From ATM1 sp003577165 (GTDB taxonomy: Bacteria; Armatimonadota; Fimbriimonadia; Fimbriimonadales; ATM1): a stretch of 64,000 nt of DNA. The number at the start of each line of letters is the position of its first letter. The stretch's first letter is position 1. The stretch spans positions 15,478 to 79,477 of the forward strand of contig SZPM01000010.1 of the NCBI GenBank assembly GCA_030263715.1, given 5' to 3'. The notes below the pieces were generated by a model. That model had not been told where the DNA came from, ran no database searches, and saw only the letters and a list, made by a program, of their open reading frames with translations. The translations under genes were made by a program, and so were the position numbers. Shown here piece after piece: positions 33,909-43,278 of this stretch.

Positions 33909-34498
33909 CGGAGAGGCACGTTGATGACGGCGCCCTCGTGGAGAAGGCGCTCAAAGGGGACCGGGACGCGCTCGACGACCTCGTCTACCGCTATCAGGCT
34001 CGCACGTACCAGTTCGCCTACCGCCTCTGCGGAGATGAAGACCAGGCGGCCGACCTGACGGCCGAGGCCTTCGCGAGGGTCTACGCCAACCTCGCGCGAT
34101 TTCGACGAGAAAGCCGCTTCTCGACCTGGCTGTTCCGAATCGTGACAAACGCCTTCCTGGACCAGCAGAAGAAGGACAAGGTTCGGCAGAAGCAGAGCCT
34201 CGACGAGGTCCTCTCGACCGAGGAGGGTGAACTCTCGCTGCAGGTGGCATCGGATTCGGCCAGCCCCCACGAGAGCGCCGAACAGACCCTTCAGGCCGAG
34301 GCGATCAACGCCGCAATCCAGCGCCTCCCCGAGCACTATAGGGCGATGATCGTCCTCTTCCACGTGGAAATGCTGAGTTACGAGGAGATCGGCGAAGCCC
34401 TCGACATGCCGGTCGGAACGGTGAAGAGCAGGCTGAACCGCGCCCGCCTCGCCCTCCGGGAAATCCTGGAGCCAGTGGTGGAACTTTTCCAAGCGTGA
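33905..34498 (+). CDS. ECF-type RNA polymerase sigma factor
   Basis: The product is 197 aa. Region 2 (about residues 20-85) has 'LVYRYQARTYQFAYRLCGDEDQAADLTAEAFARVYANLARFRRESRFSTWLFRIVTNAFLDQQ', and region 4 (about 135-190) has 'RLPEHYRAMIVLFHVEMLSYEEIGEALDMPVGTVKSRLNRARLAL'. There is no region 1.1 or 3, so it is a group IV sigma factor. The gene right after encodes a membrane protein that should be its anti-sigma factor. Confidence 0.93.
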   Translation: MTERHVDDGALVEKALKGDRDALDDLVYRYQARTYQFAYRLCGDEDQAADLTAEAFARVYANLARFRRESRFSTWLFRIVTNAFLDQQKKDKVRQKQSLDEVLSTEEGELSLQVASDSASPHESAEQTLQAEAINAAIQRLPEHYRAMIVLFHVEMLSYEEIGEALDMPVGTVKSRLNRARLALREILEPVVELFQA

Positions 34499-34551
34499 TG
34501 AAGTCAGACGAACTGCAGCATGGGAAACGGTGTTTCTAAGGACACCCACAG

Positions 34552-35421
34552 ATGACGTCAGATAAGGCAAGAGAACTCTTCAGCGAGCACCTGGAAGGCA
34601 CGCTCTCCGCGGGCCTGAAGCAGGCATTCGAGCGCCGGTTGACCGAAGACCCCGCTCTCGCAGAGGAGTACCGCCTCTTCTCCCGAGTCTATGAAGCGCT
34701 TGGGAGCATGCCGCCGGTCGAGGCGCCGGCTGACCTGACCGAGCGAGTTCAGCGACGCCTCGACCGCGCGGTGTGGGAAGAGAAGTCCAAAAGCCGGCCG
34801 GCAATCGGCTGGCTGAGGTCGCTCGCCTTCGGCGCGGCCGCGGTAGCGATTGTGATTACGGGCTACGTCGGCTATATCCGGTCAACCGGGACCAACGGCA
34901 TCCAGGCCGGAGTCACAGGTAACGGGGGCACCCTCGTCGCCATGCCCGAAATTCAGCTCGAAGACGGCAAACTATCGGTGCGATATCTGCCGACGAAGGA
35001 CGGAGAACTGCTCATCTTCGAAGGCGGCGCGAGCGATGACTCACTCCCGCCTCCCGACGCCACCCCGATTGGTCGTCAGACCACGGAGGCTGGACAGGCA
35101 GTACGAATTCCGCTCGAAGTGAAGACGGATCGAGCGACGACCCTCTGGGTCCAGCCGTCCGATACGGAGCGTGTGGTCGCCCTGTTCCTGGGCGGCGGAG
35201 AGCGAATCCCGCTGTCCGGTCGGTACGAGGGCACGCTTACAGGCGCGCTCGCGAAGATCGCAGCCGCCCACGGGAAGATGATCGAAGCGACGATCCGGGG
35301 TCAGAAGTCGGTCGAAGTTGACCTGGAGACTGGCCTTTCGGTCGAGGAATGTCTCGCTCGCGCTCTGGACGGGACTGGCTACCAGTTCGCCGTCGAGGGC
35401 GACCTCGTGCGGGTTCGGTAA
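34552..35421 (+). CDS. Putative anti-sigma factor with C-terminal STN-like domain
   Basis: The product is 289 aa. The N-terminal 75 residues are cytoplasmic and acidic ('DKARELFSEHLEGTLSAGLKQAFERRLTEDPALAEEYR', an anti-sigma-like helical bundle, without the HxxxCxxC zinc motif). A transmembrane helix lies near residues 90-108. The periplasmic part ends with a fold that matches the secretin/TonB short N-terminal (STN) domain, about residues 225-289 ('GALAKIAAAHGKMIE...VDLETGLSVEECLARALDGTGYQFAVEGDLVRV'). FecR-type anti-sigma factors carry a comparable C-terminal domain. It is 53 bp downstream of the sigma gene. Confidence 0.75.
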   Translation: MTSDKARELFSEHLEGTLSAGLKQAFERRLTEDPALAEEYRLFSRVYEALGSMPPVEAPADLTERVQRRLDRAVWEEKSKSRPAIGWLRSLAFGAAAVAIVITGYVGYIRSTGTNGIQAGVTGNGGTLVAMPEIQLEDGKLSVRYLPTKDGELLIFEGGASDDSLPPPDATPIGRQTTEAGQAVRIPLEVKTDRATTLWVQPSDTERVVALFLGGGERIPLSGRYEGTLTGALAKIAAAHGKMIEATIRGQKSVEVDLETGLSVEECLARALDGTGYQFAVEGDLVRVR

Positions 35422-35426
35422 GAGAC

Positions 35427-36497
35427 TTACCGGCGCGCCAAGAGCGTGCGAACGGGCGCGAGGCAATCGGCGTTTGCCTGACCCCACTCCAAGGCGACCC
35501 CTCGCTGGCTGAGCCGCATCACGGCTTCCAGCCCTGTGGCAGGGTCCGCCAACATCTCCGGCGGCATTCCGAGGCCCGGCATATCGCGCGGATCGGCGCC
35601 CAAAGCCTTGACTTCTCGAAACCGCGCCTCGATGGCGAGTTCGCGCACCGCCCTCAACGTCTCGACCTCATCGCGAATGCACAGTTCCCACGCGGCCAGC
35701 ATGAGCCAGAGTCGCTCCCGCTCGGGTCCACCATCCCACTGGGAGATCCTGTCGAGGGACTTCGCGAGCGGCTTGCCGGCCTGCACGTCGTTGAGTGCAG
35801 ACCTGCCAACGCGAGCAGCGTCGATGAATTTCTGGTTCATCTTGAACGAGTAGCCCAGCCTCAGAAACAGGTGCAGGTCTCGCTCGAACATCGAGGTGAG
35901 ATGCGGACGCGTCGACTCGATGGCCAAGAGGGCCGAGCTCAGCACGCTTAGCTCGTGCGGCTTGAGCAAGGGGAGCGCAGATCGCAGCATTCGCACGGCC
36001 TGTGTCGTCGCGGCGCTCTCTCGAATGTGGCTTTGACGGTCTGCGTACTTCAGGATTTCCGACGTCCGAAGGAGCGCGATCCCTGCTCGGACCACTCTGC
36101 GGCTGTCCCTCTCGCGGAGGGCCGAAGCGAACTCAGAGCGGAGCAAACCAGCGGCGGTCTGAACGGCGCGGGCGACCGGCATCCGACAGTCCTCGTCCGC
36201 AGACAGGTCCAGGCGGGTGCTTTCGAGGAGTGGCAGAGGCCTCTCGACCTCGCGAATCGTCTCGGAGACGACCTTAATGGCCTCCGGCGAGTTGGGGTCG
36301 AGCCAGACGGCATCGCGCACCCTGCTCACCGTCCGAATCAGGCCCTCATACTGAGCCAGCCTGTCCCCGTAACCCTCCTGCCCCTGGGGATAGAGGGGAA
36401 CGGCGCTCGAACCGAGGCGCGCGTTCGCGCTGATGAACCCCAGAAGTAGGACCGGAGAGAAAACCATGGTCCAAGAGAGGGTCTTCCGCAGCCTCAC
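35427..36497 (-). CDS. Uncharacterised exported/membrane-anchored helical protein
   Basis: The product is 356 aa. One N-terminal hydrophobic segment (residues about 8-24) is a signal or anchor. The rest is almost all helical and rich in Arg, Leu and Ala, with no motif known to me ('RAGIALLRTSEILKYADRQSHIRES', 'ERERLWLMLAAWELCIRDEVETLRAVRELAIEARF'). It lies convergent to the sigma/anti-sigma pair (5-bp gap) and divergent from dnaK. Confidence 0.7.
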   Translation of the reverse strand: MRLRKTLSWTMVFSPVLLLGFISANARLGSSAVPLYPQGQEGYGDRLAQYEGLIRTVSRVRDAVWLDPNSPEAIKVVSETIREVERPLPLLESTRLDLSADEDCRMPVARAVQTAAGLLRSEFASALRERDSRRVVRAGIALLRTSEILKYADRQSHIRESAATTQAVRMLRSALPLLKPHELSVLSSALLAIESTRPHLTSMFERDLHLFLRLGYSFKMNQKFIDAARVGRSALNDVQAGKPLAKSLDRISQWDGGPERERLWLMLAAWELCIRDEVETLRAVRELAIEARFREVKALGADPRDMPGLGMPPEMLADPATGLEAVMRLSQRGVALEWGQANADCLAPVRTLLARR

Positions 36498-36583
36498 AGG
36501 CTGTAATTGTCGGCACCGAATCGGGCATTTCTCCCTACGAAACTCGCCGAGTTTGGAACCCGATCGGGTATCTTGGCGTTGTA

Positions 36584-36604
36584 CTTGATAGCACCACAGT
36601 CAAG
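36584..36604 (+). promoter_or_regulatory. HAIR-like inverted repeat (HspR operator) upstream of dnaK
   Basis: CTTGATA-N7-AGTCAAG closely matches the known HspR operator CTTGAGT-N7-ACTCAAG: the outer five bases of each arm and the 7-bp spacing agree. It lies 70 bp upstream of the dnaK start, and hspR is the last gene of the same operon. No CIRCE element (TTAGCACTC-N9-GAGTGCTAA) is present. Confidence 0.75.
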
Positions 36605-36673
36605 TAAGCTACGCAAACCGCGCTAAATAGCCGATAGACTGAATGGCAAAAATCACATTCGGAGGACCTGACT

Positions 36674-38581
<1,908 letters not shown>

Positions 38582-38643
38582 CTATTCTCCTCAGAATGCA
38601 AAACGAACAAAAAACAAATCCAATGAAGATAGGAGGAACGAAA

Positions 38644-39087
38644 GTGATCACGAGATATTCGCCACTGGACCGATTCCGAACCTTCGATCAACTCTCGAAG
38701 TTGATGAACGAAGTCTGGGGTGATGCCGACGAACTCAGGAAGGGTTGGTCGCCGCCGGTAGACGTCAAGGAAACCGACCGCGAGATCACCTTCATCGCAG
38801 AGTTGCCTGGTATGGACCAGAAGGACATCGAGGTCGAACTTGTCGGCGACATGCTGACCATCCGCGGAAAGCGCGAGTTCGCCCAGGAAGAGAGCCGTGA
38901 GAACTACGTTCGCATCGAGCGCAGTTACGGTTCCTTCCAGCGATCCTTCAGCCTCTCCGTCCCGGTGAAAGCCGACGCGATCACCGCCGAATACAAGAAC
39001 GGTGTGCTGAGCGTCGTTCTCCCGAAAGCCGACGAAGTTCAGCCTCGAAAGATCCAGATCGCGGCCCAGAACGGAAGCAACAACTAA
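38644..39087 (+). CDS. Small heat shock protein (Hsp20 / alpha-crystallin family)
   Basis: The product is 147 aa from GTG 38644, chosen because AGGAGG lies 7 nt upstream and the sequence VITRYSPLDRF begins the family. A longer frame opens at an ATG (38578) overlapping the dnaK stop. The alpha-crystallin domain spans about residues 40-135 ('SPPVDVKETDREITFIAELPGMDQKDIEVELVGDMLTIRGKREF ... YGSFQRSFSLSVPVKADAITAEYKNGVLSVVLPKA'), ending with an I-x-I-type motif 'RKIQI'. It should be an oligomeric, ATP-independent holdase. It lies between dnaK and dnaJ. Confidence 0.92.
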   Translation: MITRYSPLDRFRTFDQLSKLMNEVWGDADELRKGWSPPVDVKETDREITFIAELPGMDQKDIEVELVGDMLTIRGKREFAQEESRENYVRIERSYGSFQRSFSLSVPVKADAITAEYKNGVLSVVLPKADEVQPRKIQIAAQNGSNN

Positions 39088-39094
39088 GTGATTC

Positions 39095-39123
39095 GTGGCG
39101 GCGCGGCTCAGCCGCGCCGCCAC
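39095..39123 (+). other. Strong 12-bp hairpin between hsp20 and dnaJ
   Basis: GTGGCGGCGCGG-CTCAG-CCGCGCCGCCAC is a perfect 12-bp stem with a 5-nt loop, without a T-tract. It may be a leaky terminator or an mRNA stabiliser that lowers dnaJ expression relative to dnaK-hsp20. Confidence 0.6.
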
Positions 39124-39146
39124 CTTGACCGAATTCAACCAACGGC

Positions 39147-40214
39147 ATGGCGAGCAAAGACTACTATGCGGTCCTGGGAGTAGACCGCAATGCGGACGCA
39201 AAGGAAATCAAGTCCGCCTATCGACGGCTCGCCCGCAAATACCACCCGGACGTAAACCCGAAGAGTCGGGCTGCTGAGGAGAGGTTCAAAGAGATCTCCG
39301 AGGCGTACGACGTCCTGAGCGACGAGAAGAAGCGCAAACTCTACGATCGCTTCGGAGACAACTGGGAAGCCGCGTCGAAAATGGGCGACAACTTCCAACC
39401 CGGCGCGGGACAGGGATTTCGAATCGACTTCGAAGGTGCGCCGTCAGGATTCGAGTCCATATTCGAGAACTTCTTCGGAGGCTTCGGCCCGAGCGGGGGA
39501 GGCGTCTCGATTCCGCACGATGTCGAGCAAACAGTCGAATTGACGCTCGAAGAGGTGGACACGGGAACCCAGCGCGTCTTCACGTACCGAGTCGAGGACG
39601 CGTGCTCGACTTGTGACGGGCGCGGTTACGTCGCGTCGCAAAAGTCCTCCGCCTGCCCGCAATGTGGTGGATCCGGAAAGTCGCGCGGAATTCTTGGGTT
39701 CGCACAGGCTTGTCCTGCATGTGGAGGTACAGGCACCTACAGCCGCCAGGCGTGTCCGACGTGCCACGGCCACGGATCGATCTCTGCAACGCGGCGGATG
39801 GAGGTCAAAATCCCGGCAGGCATCCAAGACGGAACCCGTCTACGCGTCGCAGGTGGCGGTCCAGTTGCCGGAGGCGGCAGGAAGGGAGATTTGTATGTCG
39901 TCGTTCGAGTTCGCCCCCACCCGCGATTCAAGCGCAGAGGGGACGACTTGGAAACCGAAGTGCCGGTGGATTACACAGTCGCGGCCCTCGGCGGCATGGT
40001 GATCGTGCCGACCCTGCATGGCAGCGTAGACATGAAGGTGCCTCCCGGCAGCCAGACCGGACAGGTGTTCCGCGTTGGCGGAAAGGGCCTGTCGAAGATG
40101 GGCGGAGGGCATGGGAATCTCCTCGTGCGCCTTCGAATCACGGTTCCGAAGAACCTCACGAGGAAAGAAGAAGCGCTCCTCAAAGAAGTGATGCAAGCGC
40201 GGGGTGACAAATGA
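39147..40214 (+). CDS. dnaJ: Chaperone DnaJ (Hsp40)
   Basis: The product is 355 aa. The J domain at residues 4-66 has the HPD motif at 33-35, which stimulates DnaK ATPase. The G/F-rich region is short (NFQPGAGQGFRIDFEG). A zinc-binding domain has four CxxCxGxG-type repeats (CSTCDGRG, CPQCGGSG, CPACGGTG, CPTCHGHG); the last Gly pattern is complete. The C-terminal substrate domains follow ('GRKGDLYVVVRVRPHPRFKRRGDDLETEVPVDYTVAALGG'). It overlaps hspR by 4 bp (ATGA). Confidence 0.95.
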   Translation: MASKDYYAVLGVDRNADAKEIKSAYRRLARKYHPDVNPKSRAAEERFKEISEAYDVLSDEKKRKLYDRFGDNWEAASKMGDNFQPGAGQGFRIDFEGAPSGFESIFENFFGGFGPSGGGVSIPHDVEQTVELTLEEVDTGTQRVFTYRVEDACSTCDGRGYVASQKSSACPQCGGSGKSRGILGFAQACPACGGTGTYSRQACPTCHGHGSISATRRMEVKIPAGIQDGTRLRVAGGGPVAGGGRKGDLYVVVRVRPHPRFKRRGDDLETEVPVDYTVAALGGMVIVPTLHGSVDMKVPPGSQTGQVFRVGGKGLSKMGGGHGNLLVRLRITVPKNLTRKEEALLKEVMQARGDK

Positions 40215-40624
40215 GCGACCACGAGAAGCGGCGAGAGCCCGTCTACCGTATCGGCGTCGCCGCAAAACTTTGCGGCGTCCACCCGCAAACGCTCCGCGCG
40301 TATGAACGAATGGGATTGATCACTCCCGCAAGAGAATCCGAGAAGAACCGCCTCTACTCAGAAGAGGATGTGGAGCGCATTCGGAGAATCCAAAGGCTCA
40401 CTCGAGACCTGGGAGTCAACCTCGCCGGCGTCGAGATCGTCCTACAACTGCTCGATCAGTTCGAAGAGATGCGCTCCGACATGGAACAGCAGTTGAAAGA
40501 CTACGTTCAGCAAGCCGAACGGAGAATCGCAGCGCTGCTTCGGAACTCGAACGCGCCCGTGCCGCGAGACGAAGGTCTGCTTCCCGTGCCGAAGATAATA
40601 CTTCGACGAAAAGCCGACATCTAA
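40211..40624 (+). CDS. hspR: MerR-family heat-shock repressor HspR
   Basis: The product is 137 aa. The winged-helix MerR domain is at residues about 10-75: 'VYRIGVAAKLCGVHPQTLRAYERMGLITPARESEKNRLYSEEDVERIRRIQRLTRDLGVNLAGVEIVL'. The phrase 'LGVNLAGVEIVL' is an HspR hallmark. The C-terminal part is a coiled coil (EMRSDMEQQLKDYVQQAERRIAAL). HspR binds HAIR operators with DnaK as co-repressor, which agrees with the HAIR-like site upstream of dnaK. It closes the operon, so regulation is autogenous. Confidence 0.9.
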   Translation: MSDHEKRREPVYRIGVAAKLCGVHPQTLRAYERMGLITPARESEKNRLYSEEDVERIRRIQRLTRDLGVNLAGVEIVLQLLDQFEEMRSDMEQQLKDYVQQAERRIAALLRNSNAPVPRDEGLLPVPKIILRRKADI

Positions 40625-40636
40625 TCGTTGGCCGAC

Positions 40637-41062
40637 CTACTTCGCGGGTTTCTCCGGCTCCTCGGTCGCCCGAACCAGGTACAGCTTCATGCCCCTCATA
40701 TCCGTTGCTTCTTTTTCCGTCAGCACGGGCTCGAGCCGTTTGCCTCCATCGAGGATTTTGAAACTCTTCGGCATGTTGTCTGCCGTGTCGCCGGTCATCT
40801 TCATCGTTAGTGTTCCACCTTCGATGGAGTAGGTTCCTTCGATCGGCTGGCCCATGGCTGTCACCACGCACTTGCTTTCGGGCTTGAATTCAAACGTGAC
40901 CATGGACAGCATCGCTGAGGCGAATTCGGCTTGCGCCTTGTCTTCGTCCTTCATCGCGGAGGAGTCCACTTCCATCCTGTACTTTCCGATGACATCGACC
41001 TTCGAGCAGCCGATGACAAGGCACGCGACAACTGCCGCGAATGCCACTACTACTTTCGCCAT
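40637..41062 (-). CDS. Small lipoprotein with lipocalin-like fold (uncharacterised)
   Basis: The product is 141 aa. The lipobox LVIGC puts the anchor Cys near residue 19. The mature part is beta-strand rich ('VDVIGKYRMEVDSSAMK', 'MVTFEFKPESKCVVTAMGQPIEGTYSIEGGTLTMKM', 'SFKILDGGKRLEPV'), similar in pattern to small DUF-type lipoproteins that measure residual area or bind ligands. The family is not recognised. It is convergent with hspR (12-bp gap). Confidence 0.75.
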   Translation of the reverse strand: MAKVVVAFAAVVACLVIGCSKVDVIGKYRMEVDSSAMKDEDKAQAEFASAMLSMVTFEFKPESKCVVTAMGQPIEGTYSIEGGTLTMKMTGDTADNMPKSFKILDGGKRLEPVLTEKEATDMRGMKLYLVRATEEPEKPAK

Positions 41063-41098
41063 AGGCAGATTATGATGCCTTTCGGCGGGTCCTCGGAC

Positions 41099-41803
41099 TC
41101 ACCAGGAGGTGCGGAAGCGCTCCTCTCTCCACGGATCGCCGTGCATGTGGTAGCCACCGGCTTCCCAGAAGCCTGGCCTGTCGCCGCTCATGAACTCGAT
41201 TGCGCGGACCCACTTCGCGCTCTTCCACGCGTAAAGCCGAGGAATCACCACCCTCACCGGCCCGCCGTGCTCGATCGTGATCGGCATGCCGTCGTGCCGG
41301 TCCGCGAGCAGGCAATCCTCAAGGAAGAACTCCTCGATCGGCACGTTGGTCGTCCAACCTCCATCGTAGCCGTACAGCAGAACGTGGCTCGCTTCGGGAG
41401 CGACTTTCACGACCTTCTTCAGTTCGGCCGTCGGGACCCCTTCCCACAAGTTGCCAAGTCGGGACCACCGGGTCACGCAATGCATGTCGGCAAACACCGA
41501 CCTGCGTGGCAGCGCTTGGAAGTCTTCCAGCGTAAGCGACTTCCGCTCTTCGACGAGCCCGCCGATCATCAAACTCCACTCGTCGAGGTCAATCTCCGGT
41601 GGCCCGTAGGCGTCGAGAATCGGCCACTTCCGTGTTCTCGCCTGCCCTGGAGGCAGGCGATTTTCGCGCTGCGTGTCTGGGCTGACGACGACGTTCGTCG
41701 GCAGGCCTTCCGCCGTCGGCGGGTCGCCTTCCTGGTATTTCGCCGCCTCGTGCCCTTGATCGAGGCTCGGGACTAAGCGCCGGATATTCCTCTTAATTCT
41801 CAC
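41099..41803 (-). CDS. Sulfite-oxidase-family molybdopterin oxidoreductase
   Basis: The product is 234 aa. The oxidoreductase molybdopterin domain of the sulfite oxidase / MsrP (YedY) family is clear: 'YGPPEIDLDEWSLMIGGLV', 'SLTLEDFQALPRRSVFADMHCVTRWSRLGNLWEGV' with the molybdenum-binding Cys 109, 'DGGWTTNVPIEEFFLEDCLLAD' and 'GGPVRVVIPRLYAWKSAKWVRAIEFM'. There is no signal peptide. It may reduce or oxidise a sulfur compound; the partner is unknown. It lies in the molybdoenzyme part of the window. Confidence 0.88.
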   Translation of the reverse strand: MRIKRNIRRLVPSLDQGHEAAKYQEGDPPTAEGLPTNVVVSPDTQRENRLPPGQARTRKWPILDAYGPPEIDLDEWSLMIGGLVEERKSLTLEDFQALPRRSVFADMHCVTRWSRLGNLWEGVPTAELKKVVKVAPEASHVLLYGYDGGWTTNVPIEEFFLEDCLLADRHDGMPITIEHGGPVRVVIPRLYAWKSAKWVRAIEFMSGDRPGFWEAGGYHMHGDPWREERFRTSW

Positions 41804-41884
41804 GGTCGTGATGAAGCCTTCTCGCTACTCTACGCCATACTGAACGCCGAGCGGAACTTCGCAGTTCCTTGGAGACGCCAAAAA

Positions 41885-42544
41885 ATGCCCGGTAAGACAG
41901 CAGGAGACGCCTCGATTAGCGATGCCGCCGTGAAGAAGGCCACGGGACACGGGTGGGCGCACTGGTACAAGGCGCTGGACAAGTTCGGCGCGGCTGAAAA
42001 GGGACATGCAGCCGCTGCGAAGCACCTGCGGGACGTTCACGGCACAAGCGGCTGGTGGAGTCAGATGATCACCGTCCAGTACGAGCGGCAGAAGGGACTC
42101 CGAGTCGTGAATCAGTCTTGCAACGGTGGGTATCAAGTCTCTGTAAGTCGGACGATTTCCGCCCCCGTCGAATCGGCATGGGACGCCTTTGCGAAGGCAT
42201 CGAAACTCAACAAGTGGTTCACATTCGACGCGAAGCAGCGATTCGTGGAGGGCGGCCAATTCTCAAACGGCGACGGTGATCACGGCGAGTTCCGACGCAT
42301 CGTTCCGATGAAGCGAATTCGATTTACGTGGAACTCAAAACACCATAAGCCCGGTAGCGTCGTCGAGGTCCGGTTCACCGACAAAGGCGAGAAGTGCGGA
42401 GTGACCCTGGGTCACTCCAACTTGTCCAGTTCGAAAGAAGTCGAAGACCTGCGCAAAGGGTGGTCTTGGGCGATGGATTCGCTTAAGTCGTATCTCGAAA
42501 CGGGTCGAGGCATAAAATACGAAGATTGGGAGCGAACAAAATGA
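41885..42544 (+). CDS. DUF4287-SRPBCC (AHSA1-like) fusion protein
   Basis: The product is 219 aa. Residues about 8-70 match a DUF4287-like helical module ('DAAVKKATGHGWAHWYKALDKFGAAEKGHAAAAKHLRDVHGTSGWWSQMITVQYER'). Residues about 85-215 are a SRPBCC/AHSA1 START-like domain ('VSVSRTISAPVESAWDAFAKASKLNKWF', 'FRRIVPMKRIRFTWNS', 'DLRKGWSWAMDSLKSYLETG'). The pocket probably binds a small hydrophobic ligand; the role is unknown. It overlaps the next gene by 4 bp (ATGA). Confidence 0.85.
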   Translation: MPGKTAGDASISDAAVKKATGHGWAHWYKALDKFGAAEKGHAAAAKHLRDVHGTSGWWSQMITVQYERQKGLRVVNQSCNGGYQVSVSRTISAPVESAWDAFAKASKLNKWFTFDAKQRFVEGGQFSNGDGDHGEFRRIVPMKRIRFTWNSKHHKPGSVVEVRFTDKGEKCGVTLGHSNLSSSKEVEDLRKGWSWAMDSLKSYLETGRGIKYEDWERTK

Positions 42545-43026
42545 CACCATTGATCTTGTGCGCCCTGGCACTGAATCCGGCTGGCGTCGCGTCATCTGCG
42601 GGCTCCGGTGTCGAATGGGCCTTTTATCGAAATGGTCGGTTCGGGTATGCCATCGAGTACCCATCCTCTCTCGTCACCGCGCAACCCGAAAGTGCGAACG
42701 GCGATGGAAGGGTTTTCACTTCCACGACCGGAGACTACAAACTCACAGTCTGGGCATCATTCAATGTGCTCGAACTGAATCGCCAACTGCTGAGAAGCGA
42801 AGCGATCGAGTACTGGAAATCGAATGGCGGAGTCATCTCCTATTCGACACTGCTCCGAAACGGCTTCCAAATCGCAGGTCGGAGCGGTAACCTCGCGTTC
42901 TTTCAGAAGACTCTGATCATCGAGGATTGGTACGTCTCGTTCGCCTGGGAGTTTCCTGCCCGCGAGAAGAGGGCGATGGAGCCTGTCATCGCGCGGCTGT
43001 CGCGATCGCTCCGTCACGACAACTAA
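42541..43026 (+). CDS. Small exported protein, function unknown
   Basis: The product is 161 aa from ATG 42541, which overlaps the TGA of the preceding gene. A signal peptide is likely at residues about 1-20 (PLILCALALNPAGVASS). The rest ('WAFYRNGRFGYAIEYPSSLVTAQPESANGDGRVF', 'DYKLTVWASFN') resembles the PsbP/MOG1-like beta fold seen in many small secreted proteins; I offer this only as inference. It converges with the small Cys protein and overlaps its end by 4 bp. Confidence 0.75.
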   Translation: MTPLILCALALNPAGVASSAGSGVEWAFYRNGRFGYAIEYPSSLVTAQPESANGDGRVFTSTTGDYKLTVWASFNVLELNRQLLRSEAIEYWKSNGGVISYSTLLRNGFQIAGRSGNLAFFQKTLIIEDWYVSFAWEFPAREKRAMEPVIARLSRSLRHDN

Positions 43027-43274
43027 ACTTGCGGATCGTCCATCGGGATGCCGCCGCCTGCGATCGTGCCGGAGAAGCACTCGCGTTCGGCCTGACAAGA
43101 CGCGACGTCCACAAACTCGCCGTCCGGACCGAACGGCCCGAGCGTCTTCCCGCACCAGTAGACCCGCGGCACGCTGCTCTGGGGCTCTTCGCCCTCGACG
43201 AGCGGCGGCTCATACGTGTCCTGCTTGCAGCGCAAAAACGCGCACGCCGTGATGCGGCTCGGTTTGGTCTCCAC
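43023..43274 (-). CDS. Small five-cysteine protein downstream of aldehyde oxidoreductase genes
   Basis: The product is 83 aa from GTG 43274. Cysteines at 11, 16, 41, 60 and 66 sit in 'CAFLRCKQD', 'VYWCGKT' and 'ASCQAERECF'. It is preceded by the FAD subunit gene with a 4-bp gap, so it is probably the last gene of that operon. It could hold an Fe-S cluster or assist assembly; there is no homology I recognise. Confidence 0.65.
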   Translation of the reverse strand: METKPSRITACAFLRCKQDTYEPPLVEGEEPQSSVPRVYWCGKTLGPFGPDGEFVDVASCQAERECFSGTIAGGGIPMDDPQV

Positions 43275-43278
43275 CCGA

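Noticed and set aside
36540..36673. CIRCE element expected upstream of dnaK
   Set aside because: No TTAGCACTC-N9-GAGTGCTAA or close variant; a HAIR-like site is present instead.
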